From positions 1 to 64,000 of the IMG/VR virus record IMGVR_UViG_3300020469_003235: DNA of 64,000 nt. One strand, 5' to 3'. The stretch is from a virus. Shown here one piece after another: positions 38,957 through 49,700 of this stretch. A model generated the notes under the pieces. That model saw only the letters and a program-made list of their open reading frames with translations, ran no database searches and was not told where the DNA came from. The stretch's first letter is position 1. The number at the start of each line of letters is the position of its first letter. The translations under genes and the position numbers were made by a program.

Positions 38957-41041
38957 TTATACCGCAGAACTTACTCCGCTGGTATAAACCCAGGCACCAG
39001 CAGTTACAGTACATGTTAGTACATATCTGTTAACTGTTAGTGAAACCGATCCTGTTACGTCACTAAACTGTACATCTTTTAGTACGGTCTCGTTTTCTTG
39101 CCCTGTTTCTGTTACCCTCGATACACTTGCACTATCCGCTGTATATGTACCAACTTCACTGCTTGTATCTAAGTTTATCTCTATTTCTGTTGAACTTACA
39201 ATTCTATTAATAGCATATGTACCATTAATTGCTGTAACTCCTGTTGCACCTGTAACTGTTACATTACGGCCTGCATCATAGCCATGAACTGCATCTAATG
39301 TTAAGATAGTTAATGTACCTTTAGTAATAGACGCAACTGTTCTTGTTGCCACTGTAACTGTTTTATCAACTGCTACTGTAGTTTCATCTAATCCTGTATT
39401 CAATGCACTTGCTGTTAGTGTAGCACTTGCTGATGTTTGATCAGTTGCATGAATTTTTGCGGCTGTTCCGTTTACTTTTGTACTTGCTGGAACAATCTCT
39501 TCAAGTAGTGTAACAAGTTTAGTACCAAAGGCCGCTCCGCCTCCTGCACCTGCATTGTAACCTAAGCCTGTAATATTAAGTGCCATTGCAACGCCTTCGC
39601 CGTCAATAGCAGTATCTACATAATTTTTAGTTGCCGCATCTGTGCCTGCAACTGGCTCACCTAATCCTGAAATCTTATTTGTGTTTAAGATTTCGATAAC
39701 ACCTGTTGCTCCTTCAAGTTGTAGGTTACCTACTCCTGTTGAAACTTTTTGTCCGTCAACACTAACGTTATCAACATCTAATGACGTAAGTGTTCCAAGT
39801 GTTTGCATTTGTGGAGCACTTGTAATTGTTCCTAATGTTGTACCTGATATAACAGTATTGCCGTTAATCTTATAACCTGCTGTTGAATCAAAGAATACGT
39901 TTGATGTAAATGCGTTTGTTGCAAGTTTCCAAAGAAACTCTTTATCATCTGGATTTGCTTTAACAATGATACCTGCGTCATTAACATCTGCATCTGGTAA
40001 TACTGTGCTATCACTTGTAATAGCAAGTTCAATATTTTTATCTTTAATTCTTAAGTTATCAACGTCTGTACTAAAAGTGTTACCACTTACAGTTAGGTTA
40101 CCGTCAATTTTAACATCGCCGCCAACGTCAAGTGTTGCTGTAGGTACTGCTTTGAAAATACCTGCGTAACTATTTGTAGTATCAATTTTAATTGCTGAAG
40201 TTGCACCACTTGCTTTTCTTACTTGGATATCTAAATTTCTATCTCTAACTTGGTTTGCAATAACTGTTTGGTTTGCAACAACACCAATGTTAATATTATC
40301 TTCTGGTCCTACTGTAATACCACCATTGTTAATTGTGCTAATAGTACCGTTTGAAGTTGCATTAGAATCCGTTGGCATAAACTGTGATGCGTTTTTCTTA
40401 ACACCTTGTGCATTAATAATTGTATCTGCTGAAGTTGCTGTTCCGTGAAACTTAAAGTCGGCATCAATTACATTAATACCTTTTTCAACTGCGCCAACAA
40501 TTCCTGTAATAGGATTTGCTGAGTTAGGTGTAAATCTAATGTTTGAAAGTATTGCTTCTTTTTGTCCGCCAACATTTAAATTAACAAGTGTTCTGTTTGA
40601 CTGTGTTGTATCTAAAACTGTTTCAGTTGTAAACCCTGAAGTTCCTTCTGATGTTGCAAAGTCAGGACCAACAAGTACTAAGTCTGTTCCGTCAAAGAAA
40701 TATAACTTATTGTTTTGATTATCAATCCAAAGATCGCCTGTAACCATTTGTGGTTGTGTAGGACTTACAATAGGTCCACCTGCACTTTTAAATTGTGCAC
40801 CATCATATAATTTTAATCTTGCTTCACCACTGTCATACCATAACTGACCTGTAAGTGGATTTGCTGGTGCTTGTGTGTTAGTAAAGTTTTCAAGCATCTT
40901 AACAAAATTTTCGTTAATGCTTTCGCCAAAGCCTGAATAGTTTCTACCAACTAATGAAATATCAGTTGTTTGTGTGTTTAATTGTCCGTCAACTAAATTT
41001 ACAAGTAAGTCGCCGTTTGTTTTATTAATCTGATACGCCAT
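38957..41041 (-). CDS. Tail-fibre protein, paralog 2
   Basis: The 694-residue protein shares the N-terminal unit with its neighbours (ISLVGRNYSGFGESINENFV, LTGQLWYDSGEARLKLYDGA, TGDLWIDNQNNKLYFFDGTD). The shaft has segments such as ATLDVGGDVKIDGNLTVSGN typical of trimeric phage fibres. The end is a Thr/Ala/Val-rich domain with repeated strand-turn units (VTVTGATGVTAINGTYAINR) and lacks the collar end of paralog 1. Its start overlaps paralog 1's stop. Confidence 0.8.
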   Translation of the reverse strand: MAYQINKTNGDLLVNLVDGQLNTQTTDISLVGRNYSGFGESINENFVKMLENFTNTQAPANPLTGQLWYDSGEARLKLYDGAQFKSAGGPIVSPTQPQMVTGDLWIDNQNNKLYFFDGTDLVLVGPDFATSEGTSGFTTETVLDTTQSNRTLVNLNVGGQKEAILSNIRFTPNSANPITGIVGAVEKGINVIDADFKFHGTATSADTIINAQGVKKNASQFMPTDSNATSNGTISTINNGGITVGPEDNINIGVVANQTVIANQVRDRNLDIQVRKASGATSAIKIDTTNSYAGIFKAVPTATLDVGGDVKIDGNLTVSGNTFSTDVDNLRIKDKNIELAITSDSTVLPDADVNDAGIIVKANPDDKEFLWKLATNAFTSNVFFDSTAGYKINGNTVISGTTLGTITSAPQMQTLGTLTSLDVDNVSVDGQKVSTGVGNLQLEGATGVIEILNTNKISGLGEPVAGTDAATKNYVDTAIDGEGVAMALNITGLGYNAGAGGGAAFGTKLVTLLEEIVPASTKVNGTAAKIHATDQTSASATLTASALNTGLDETTVAVDKTVTVATRTVASITKGTLTILTLDAVHGYDAGRNVTVTGATGVTAINGTYAINRIVSSTEIEINLDTSSEVGTYTADSASVSRVTETGQENETVLKDVQFSDVTGSVSLTVNRYVLTCTVTAGAWVYTSGVSSAV

Positions 41042-43104
41042 TATTTCGCCCCCGCATAAATTAGATAGTTCATTGCCAAGTACGGATTCATTACATTAAA
41101 GTCTTGCCCGACTGCTGTATTGCTTACCACTCCTCCTGAGAATGGAAACTTTTGTCCTGCGTTTGAACCTTGCGGTGCATCGGCTACTGTAGCATCACCA
41201 TCTACTGGTGTACCTTGTACATCTCTTGTTGCGTAATACTGTGTACCACTTGGTCCACGTAAATCATGTTCGTGTTCTGGTAGTTCATCAACTGCAATTG
41301 GTTTCTTCTCGACACCTGCTGTACCACCTATTGTATCAGCATTTTCGTCTGTAACTCTGTTTGCTGGTCCTGTTTGTGTACCCATGTTATCCATACCAAG
41401 TGGAAATCTACCACGTAAATCTGGTAAGGCAAATTTACCTAATGCAGGATTTGCTTTGAATGACGTACCAATAATTCCATGTAGTTCTGGCCAATCAACA
41501 ATAAACACTTCACTACCATCACATAATAACCAACCGTTTAAGTCTAAGACTGATGTTGCGTTACCTGCATATGGTGTAATCATTCCAACTGGGTTAACAG
41601 GTAAAGCACTAAACAAGTTACTTCTTGATAGTTTTTTAATTCCTGTTCCGCTACCGTTTTCATCGTTAATTCTATTAACAAGGAATTCGTCATCAAATCT
41701 TGATGTTGGAACTGATGTTTTATTTGTAATGAAAGTACTATTAATACTAATATCAAAATTCTTAACAAGTGTAGTTTCGCCTGGCGCACTATATTGTCCA
41801 TCAAAGATAACTGGCGGTGCTGTTACATCACCTGTAATTTGAAATGTTGTTCTTGAAGCAAGTTTATCTGAACTTCCTGAACGTCCTGTAACTGTACCAG
41901 TTACATTACCAACCAAGTTAGCCCTTACTGTGTTTGCATTAATCTCTGCAAACTTTAATGTTGTACTACCAATGTTAACTGAGTTTGTAGAATCTGGTAA
42001 TACTGTACCACCTAATGTAGTTGTACCACCTACTTCTAAACTGTTTCCGATTCTTGCACTCTTGGCAATACCAATACCACCTGCTGTAGTAATTGCTCCT
42101 GTTCCAGTGTTAACTGCTTCTGCAATTCCATTAATAACAAGGTTGTTACTAATAATAGCATTACCTGTTACGTCTAATGCTTCTGCTGGTGATAAGTTGT
42201 TAATACCAACTTTTTGTGTTGAATCAATTCTTAATACAGGTTGTAAGTTTCCTGCATTGTTAATACGTAAGTCAATGTTAGCACCTGATGTATTATTTGA
42301 GATAATAGCATTTTGTCCTTCAATACCTATTTGGACAACTGCATCACTACCAATACTTACACCTGTGTTATTTTTAATTTGTAAACTTGCATTTGAAATA
42401 CTTGCAATGTCGCCTCTTAAAAAGTTTGAAGCCGCTACAACTGTTGAACCTACAATTAAGTTTTCTGCTTTCTCTGATACACCATAGTATTTTCCTACGC
42501 CTGCACCTGTAATGTCTGCTGTACTTAAATTGAATCCTGGACTTACTGTTGAAAATCCTTGAATAGTTGCCTTAGGAGTAAATGCACTTGTCGCATAAAT
42601 TGCAACAACTTTGCCGCCTATTTCAACTTGTAACGCTGTGTAATTAATATTGTCAGTACCAGTTAGTGTAGTAGGTCTAACACCTGCCGCTAATCCGTCA
42701 CTAAACTCTGGTCCTACTAAGATCCAACCTGAACCTGTAAACAAATATAACTGTTGATTGTCTGTGTCTGTCCACAAATCACCTGCTACTGAATTTGCTA
42801 CGTCTGGTGCTGAGTCGCCACGTTTTAATCCGCCAGCCTCAATCCAGTTAGTTCCGTCATAAATTTTAAGAATGTTAACACCAACTGCTGTGTCATACCA
42901 TAGTTGACCTTCAATTGGTCTTGCTGGTGCTGTACTATTACTAAAGTTTTCTAATAGTTGTAAAAAGTTTTGTCCAATTAACGCACCGTAGTCTGTTGTA
43001 AACCTACCTGGAATCTGTAATGTAGTAGAAGTATCGGTAGTGTTATCCTCGATAGCAATACTACCCTTATTCGTAATGTCGGTATAGTTAATAGTATATG
43101 CCAT
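41041..43104 (-). CDS. Tail-fibre protein, paralog 1, with tail-collar domain
   Basis: The 687-residue protein has the shared N-terminal unit (LQIPGRFTTDYGALIGQNFL, IEGQLWYDTAVGVNILKIYD, AGDLWTDTDNQQLYLFTGSG). A shaft follows, and the C-terminal PVGMITPYAGNATSVLDLNG, WLLCDGSEV, LGKFALPDLRGRFPLGMD and NPYLAMNYLIYAG form the phage tail-collar domain, seen at the tips of short tail fibres. This domain binds receptors or forms a distal knob. It overlaps paralog 2 by 1 nt. Confidence 0.87.
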   Translation of the reverse strand: MAYTINYTDITNKGSIAIEDNTTDTSTTLQIPGRFTTDYGALIGQNFLQLLENFSNSTAPARPIEGQLWYDTAVGVNILKIYDGTNWIEAGGLKRGDSAPDVANSVAGDLWTDTDNQQLYLFTGSGWILVGPEFSDGLAAGVRPTTLTGTDNINYTALQVEIGGKVVAIYATSAFTPKATIQGFSTVSPGFNLSTADITGAGVGKYYGVSEKAENLIVGSTVVAASNFLRGDIASISNASLQIKNNTGVSIGSDAVVQIGIEGQNAIISNNTSGANIDLRINNAGNLQPVLRIDSTQKVGINNLSPAEALDVTGNAIISNNLVINGIAEAVNTGTGAITTAGGIGIAKSARIGNSLEVGGTTTLGGTVLPDSTNSVNIGSTTLKFAEINANTVRANLVGNVTGTVTGRSGSSDKLASRTTFQITGDVTAPPVIFDGQYSAPGETTLVKNFDISINSTFITNKTSVPTSRFDDEFLVNRINDENGSGTGIKKLSRSNLFSALPVNPVGMITPYAGNATSVLDLNGWLLCDGSEVFIVDWPELHGIIGTSFKANPALGKFALPDLRGRFPLGMDNMGTQTGPANRVTDENADTIGGTAGVEKKPIAVDELPEHEHDLRGPSGTQYYATRDVQGTPVDGDATVADAPQGSNAGQKFPFSGGVVSNTAVGQDFNVMNPYLAMNYLIYAGAK

Positions 43105-43107
43105 CTA

Positions 43108-43722
43108 TTATCCCTCGTTGTAACCAGTTAAACTTTGTACTCTAACAGTATAATCGATTTGAATTAATCTGTTTAATGATTTTTGTACAGGATGGAATAC
43201 AACGTGTGTTAATAATCTACCTGTTCCTGTTGGACTATAACTTACTAATCCTAACTCATCAAACACATACTGGTTTTCAGTATCTGTTGCTGTATCGTTT
43301 GCTTCTTGACCATTTGGCTCACCGTAGTCTAACAAACACTGTACAATAATGTCTGTGTAGTTAGTTCCACTAACGTGCCTTGTTTCAATTTTGTTTCTGT
43401 TAGGATCAACGTTGTTTACACTTTGATCGTCAACAATTTTCTTATATGTTTGGTTGTATAAACTTGCGTTTGTACCTGTGCTATTTGGAGTTAGGTAAGT
43501 AATAATGCCTGTAGGATCAACACTTGTACCACCATTACCAAACGCCATTTCGTACACAAATCCTTGTCCTGCATTTGCAAGGGATTCTGCCAAAGCAATA
43601 CTCATATTTTCATAGTGAATTGCATTGCGTTTATCAATGAAAACTTCTTTTGTTTCGGGGTTAAAGATCTTAATGTGACCTTGCACTAACACTCCGTTTT
43701 TGTCTAATATGTTATCTGTCAT
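43108..43722 (-). CDS. Virion structural protein (204 aa)
   Basis: The 204-residue protein has GVLVQGHIKIFNPETKEVFI, AGQGFVYEMAFGNGGTSVDP and LLTHVVFHPVQKSLNRLIQI. The pattern resembles baseplate or fibre-connecting proteins of marine T4-like phages that follow the giant virion protein. Position between the giant protein and the fibres suggests a joint or adaptor, which is inference. A late-promoter motif (43739-43746) lies 17 nt upstream. Confidence 0.7.
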   Translation of the reverse strand: MTDNILDKNGVLVQGHIKIFNPETKEVFIDKRNAIHYENMSIALAESLANAGQGFVYEMAFGNGGTSVDPTGIITYLTPNSTGTNASLYNQTYKKIVDDQSVNNVDPNRNKIETRHVSGTNYTDIIVQCLLDYGEPNGQEANDTATDTENQYVFDELGLVSYSPTGTGRLLTHVVFHPVQKSLNRLIQIDYTVRVQSLTGYNEG

Positions 43723-43738
43723 TTATGTTTCCTACATT

Positions 43739-43746
43739 GTATTTAT
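43739..43746 (-). promoter_or_regulatory. Late-promoter motif ATAAATAC
   Basis: On the minus strand AATAAATACAATG overlaps the stop of the giant gene and precedes the 204-aa gene by 17 nt. It matches the other late motifs. Confidence 0.6.
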
Positions 43747-46700
43747 TTAGGTAAGTCAACCTCTTCAGCTCTTAAGAACTGTGCTATTGCATTTTTTGTC
43801 TTTCCTAATGTTTTTCCTGAATCATTCCAAGTTTTTCCAACTTTTCTGACTACTGTTACCCTAACACCGTCCGCTGGTGCTGTTATTAGTGTTAATATAT
43901 TGCCAGAAACACTAAATTCTGCTTGTGCTGTAATATCGCCTTCTGGACTGTCTTGAGCAACTGTTGCATCAAACATTGCAATATCACGTTTTCGTAGACG
44001 TTTACCGCCTGCGAACACTTCAAATTCGTCAACACCTTTAGTAGGTGTCCAATCTAACAAGTATTCTGTTGAACTTCCATCACCAATATATGTGTTAATT
44101 AGTGTTTTGTCCTGGTAAGGAACAGTTTGTTGGAAGCCTTGATCAAAGATTTCATCACCTGTTTGGTGGATATCTTTAACTCCAGTACCAAATGTACCTC
44201 TACGTAACTGTGTTAAACTGTTACTATCCTTAACCATATACTCAATACGTTCACCATTAATGAAAATAACACCTGGTGTATTTGTAGTTTTATCTGGAAC
44301 AAACATACTATCTGGGTTATCTACTATAATTTCTTTATCAAACGGTTTAAGATCTTGTACTAATCTATATTTATTATTATCTCCAAGTCGTTTGTACACT
44401 GTTCTGTTAAGCATGTCTTTAAACACTCTCCAACCAAACTTAGATACTGTTGGACCTGTTTCAGAAAACTGTATAACCTCAACAACATCATTTGCTGTTA
44501 ATGGTTGTGCCATTCTTACAAATAACTGATCGTCTGTAACTTTGTAATCAACACTTGGTGTTTGTAACTTGCCGTTTACAACAATCCATACATATTCAGC
44601 ATCAACTGTTTGTCTTTCAAGTTTAATTAAACCTGCAAGTAAGTGATTGTACTCAATGTCTGCCGCACTTTCAAAGTCAATAGTAGTTCTTGTAACAATA
44701 TCAAAGTTCTTACGATTAATTTCTTGTATATCATGTTTACTAAAGTGTGTAACTTTGATTGTAGTATCTATTGTTGGTACAGTATCTAATGTTAGTACAT
44801 TACCAGCAACTGTGTATTGGCCATCTGTTGTTACAAATATATCAAGTTTGTCACCTGCTTGTGCAACATTTTCAAAAATTTCAACACTTGAGTTAGCAGG
44901 ACGGAAAATAAAGTCTGAAGTATATGTTAATGCATTACCGTTAAGCAATACAATAATATCATCAGCACCTAATGTACCTCCTGGTTGTTGCCAGTTACGT
45001 AATTGATATTCTACTCTGTTGTCAATAGTGAATGATTCGTTATAACCTGCATTAAGAATATTATCGCCAACTCTTACAATTATGTTATGACTTGCAGGCA
45101 AACTACTAAATGGTGTTGTGCTTAATTCATAACTTGCACTACTTCCATCAGCAATCAAGTTATCTGTTTTAATTTCACTAAATGTTTGAGCGTCACTTGC
45201 ATATATTCCAAAGTTAATTACTGCTTCATCTGCCGGTGCCGCACCAAATGTAATTACTGCTTTGTTGGCAGTATCGTATGAACTGTCTGTAGTTTCTAAT
45301 ACGTAAGAAGGTTTTTCTCCGTTAACAGTTACAATACTATTAATATCTTCTCTCCAGTCAACATTCGTAACAAACTGTATAGTTGAACCGTCACCTGTAA
45401 ATGTATCTAAGTCAAGAATCTTATCACCGTTACCGCTCATTGAAATTACATTAATTCTTTGATTAAGTGCTGGTGCACTTGCCATTGTAACAGTTTTATT
45501 TTTATAATCAACTGTGTAAGTAGATTGTAATGCAATTATATTATTCACTTTTACTAACAATGCATCTTTAGATTGCGGTATGCCGTTATAACTAAACACT
45601 GTAGTCGAACCATCACCAATGTATGAAACACTTTCAATAACACTTGCACCACTTCCTACTCTATCGTAAATTTTCATATCAAGAGTATCTAATACTTGTC
45701 CTGGAATTTGTTCTTCAGGACCTTTGCTTGTTAACTGTGTTACAAACCCATCACCGTCAATGTTAATTTCTTCTGGATTAATACCTGTTGCACTTGCATA
45801 TGCTAAGTCGCCACCTTGTACCAATGTATCGTATGCTCTTGGATCAGGTACAAACGAACCGTCACTTGTATTTTTTCTAAATATTAATACATCATCAGCA
45901 CCTGGACTGTTAATACCGTTGATATCTAATCCATCATTGTCAAGGAAGATAGTTTGTGTTGTACCATCACCTGTTAGCGTTGTAGTCCTTGCATTTGGAT
46001 TAGTTGGACTGCTTGGATAATTTGGATCATCAATTCTTGTACCATTCAAGTAAACATTATATTCAACACCATTTTCTAATGGCTTAGAAAGTGTTACACT
46101 AATTGTACTTCCATCTAAACGTATTACTTCATCTTCGTATGTATTATCGTATGAATCATAAGCACCAGTGAACCAACCTTCTGTTCCCCAACCAGAGCCG
46201 CCACCAAAGGTAAAACTCTTAACTTGAACTCCACCGTAATCAATGCCGTCCATTAACTGTCCAAGATCGTTTGCTAATTGTCCTGTAGTTGGATTGTAGA
46301 ACAAGTTAATTCTATCTTGTGCAGTTAGTAATGAAATTTCTTTCTTATAACTAATCGATATATTACTGTTATTAGCCGGAGGTGTTGTAAATGTAACTTG
46401 TCCAATACTACGTTCATGTGTTCTACCTACGCTGTCAATAATATTTAAAACATTATATCCGCTCTGTAGTACTTCAATGCCGTCTACAGTTACTGACACT
46501 TGATCTGTTTTAACATCCATTGGCCATTTTAGTTTAAAGTTATACTTGCCGCCTGTACCTACAAACGTTTCTGTTTCTGCAAGTGTTGTAATAAAGAACG
46601 TTCCTGTTACTCTATCAAACTTAACAGTCATATGTGTAGTTCTTAGATTCGAGTTGCCTATAATTGCACTTGCTTTACCAACCTTACCACCGTCTGCTAC

Positions 46701-49700
46701 TGCACCATTAAGTACTATTGTGGGTGCGGACACATACCCCTGGCCCGCATTGTCTATTTTAATTTCTGTAATTTTTCCGCCACCAACGTATGCTGTTGCT
46801 TTGGCTCCTGTTCCGCCGCCGCCAACAAACTCTACACCTGGTGCATTTTCATAACCTGATCCTGCATCAAAAATGTCTACTGATTTAATTTTAAAACTTG
46901 CATTATCTTTCCAATGCTTACTTGGATAAGTGTTTAAAAGTGATGCTGATTGTAATTCATCATCAACTACTCTAACAGTTTGTGGAATAATTTTTCCTGC
47001 AATATCGCTGTATATTGGAGATAAATCAAAGTCAGTAACCATAGACGATGCTGTGTCTTTACCTTCGTATGTACTTAGGTATTCTCTAATTTTAGATTTA
47101 TATGGTTTAACTTCTTTTACATATTCTTCATAACTTTCTAAGAAATCATTATTAAATGTAATGTCTTTTCTTAATGAACCAATATTATGTTTTGCTTTGA
47201 TAAATGATGTTTTAAACATCCAATCAACAAATTTTTGTTCTGATAAAATGTAACGCATTTGTGCAAAGAACAACTTATTGTACTCAATAGCAAGTTCGTC
47301 AACAAATATTTTATCTCTTAATGCTTTTAAGATAATACGCATTTCATCAATTGGTTGTAAGTCAAATGCACTGTCATCATAACCGAATGAATCGTATCCG
47401 ATTAGTTCTTCGCTGTAATCATATAGTGACTTACCTAATTCTATTGTTGCATTTTGCCTACCAATAGTTTTATAGTTAACTGTATAGTCTACATTTGCTT
47501 GTGAATCTACTTTTTCTAATAGTAACCAGCCGCCTGACCCAACATTATTAATCTTAATAATATTACCAAACGTATCTTGTAGTGATTCTAACTTATAAGT
47601 TTCGTCAATAACATAATCTGCTTTCGTTAAAGCATTATAACCTGTAGCATACCAGTCAATGTAACTCCAATAAGGTTTTACATCATATCGTTGACTTTTA
47701 ATTCTGTTCCAAATTACTGTGCCACCAACATATTCATACAATGACCATTTGTTTTCGTATGTTGTATCAGTTGTTGTAAGCACTGTAAATGGTCTTATTC
47801 TAATAGTATCTGTTTGAGCATAGTTAGTACCACTTTTAATAACTGTTGCACCTGTAATCTGTCCTACATTGTTCATTGTAAGACTAACTTCAGCGCCTGT
47901 GCCTGATACTGTTGTAATTGCTACTGTTGGTACTGTTTTATAACCGTATCCTTGTTCAGTAACGTCTGCTCTTAACACTTTACCATCTTGGATCGTTAAA
48001 CTAACTGTTGCTTGTTTAAGTCTACCTACTGGTACAAACTGTAATTCGCTGTCACTGTCAATTTGTCTGTCAAATTTTCTTGATGCTACTGTTGGAATAG
48101 GATCATTAGTTTCTAAATCACTTAAATCAAAGTCATCAATTAAGATTTTTTGTTTTAATGATGTATTAACTCTTTCAACAAGTTGTTTTAATGCTTCAAT
48201 CCTGTTAACAAACATTGTTTGTCTTGGCTCGTTAAGAATACCGTATCTATCTTTGGTTGTTAACTCTCTGTCTGGTACTGGTCTTCCTTGCTCGTCAAAT
48301 CCGATTAAACTATCAAACCATTTACGTTCTAAATCTGTTTTAGGAACACTTGTTTCTAACCCGTCTGTAATAATCTTGTATTGGTTGTGTACATTTTTAT
48401 CAGTTTCTTCAATATTCCAATATGCAAATTTAAGAATAGTGTCATTACCTGTAATAGAACTTTGTAAGTTATGTAATGTCCACTCGTTCTTATCAAGCAT
48501 TGTTGCAAATTTTAGTCCTGCACCTGATGGATCTCTAATTAACTCTTGTACATCAGCGGCACTAATTGTTCTTCCTGGTACATTTGGTGTTGTTTTCTTA
48601 TTACGTACCCAGTAGTAATAATAAAGTGTAAATTTTTGTGCTTCGTCATCATAAACACGTCTTGAACTATAAGCATTGTCGCCGTATTTTGACTTTCCAC
48701 TAATTCCTTCTACTAATCCTGATTCAGTATCCGCTTGTTCGTCCCATTCACTTGGTAATAAATCACTTTCTACCCATTCGTAAATTTCAACTTCTGTTCC
48801 TGGGAACACTGAATTCATTGTATTACTTGTAGTGAAGATATTTCCTGTGTTACTGTACGGATTAATAAATCTTACAGCATCGATATCCCACCATAATTTA
48901 CCAACATTGTTTGTTGTGTCAAACATTGTTTCGTCTTTTACAACTGTTGTATCAGTTGCTATGTTATATGTTGAAGGATCATATGTTGTTTTAAATGTTA
49001 ACTCTGTTTCAGCCGTTCCTGCAATTTTTCCTTGTGCTGGATCAATGTAATCAATGTACTCAGTAACCTGATTTGTATTTTTATCATATAAACTAATACC
49101 TTTGAATCGGCTAAGATCAACTAATGGTCTTTCAGATCTAATTTTTTCCCATAGTTTAGTATTAGGATTTGATCTGTAATCTATTACTGTTCCTCTGCTA
49201 TTGTTATCATCTCTACTATATGTTGGTATACCAATATAAATGTGATTACCGTTGATGAACATTGTTCTACCAAAGTATAATGCTTTGCTATCTGCAAATT
49301 TTAACTTGTCTGCATACACATATCTGTTACCTAACAGTTCATAAACAAATACTTCACCAGTATCAATAAGTGATGTATTGAATAATGTAGTTCCATTGTC
49401 AAATGCTGTTATGCCGCCGTCAAATCCTGTAATACTTGTAAGGTCACCACCTGCTGAATGTACTGCAATCCTATCAGTTCCGTACTTAACAACTGATCCA
49501 AACTTCTCGTTTGCAATTCCTTGTGGTCCAACCAAGTGCTGTACTTGTTGGAATGTACCATTAACACTTTCGTAAATGAATACTGTACCTTGGTTTACAT
49601 ATTCAGCACTATATTTAGGAGCACCTACAGCAATAAATCTACCATCATTGGAAACTGTTACTGAACTTCCGTAGCCAATGCCGTCTGCGTATGCATCAAT

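Noticed and set aside
41930-42487. Open 185-aa plus-strand frame inside tail-fibre paralog 1
   Set aside because: It is hydrophobic and Pro-rich, antisense to repeated fibre codons, without a ribosome site; similar shadows occur through the whole structural region.
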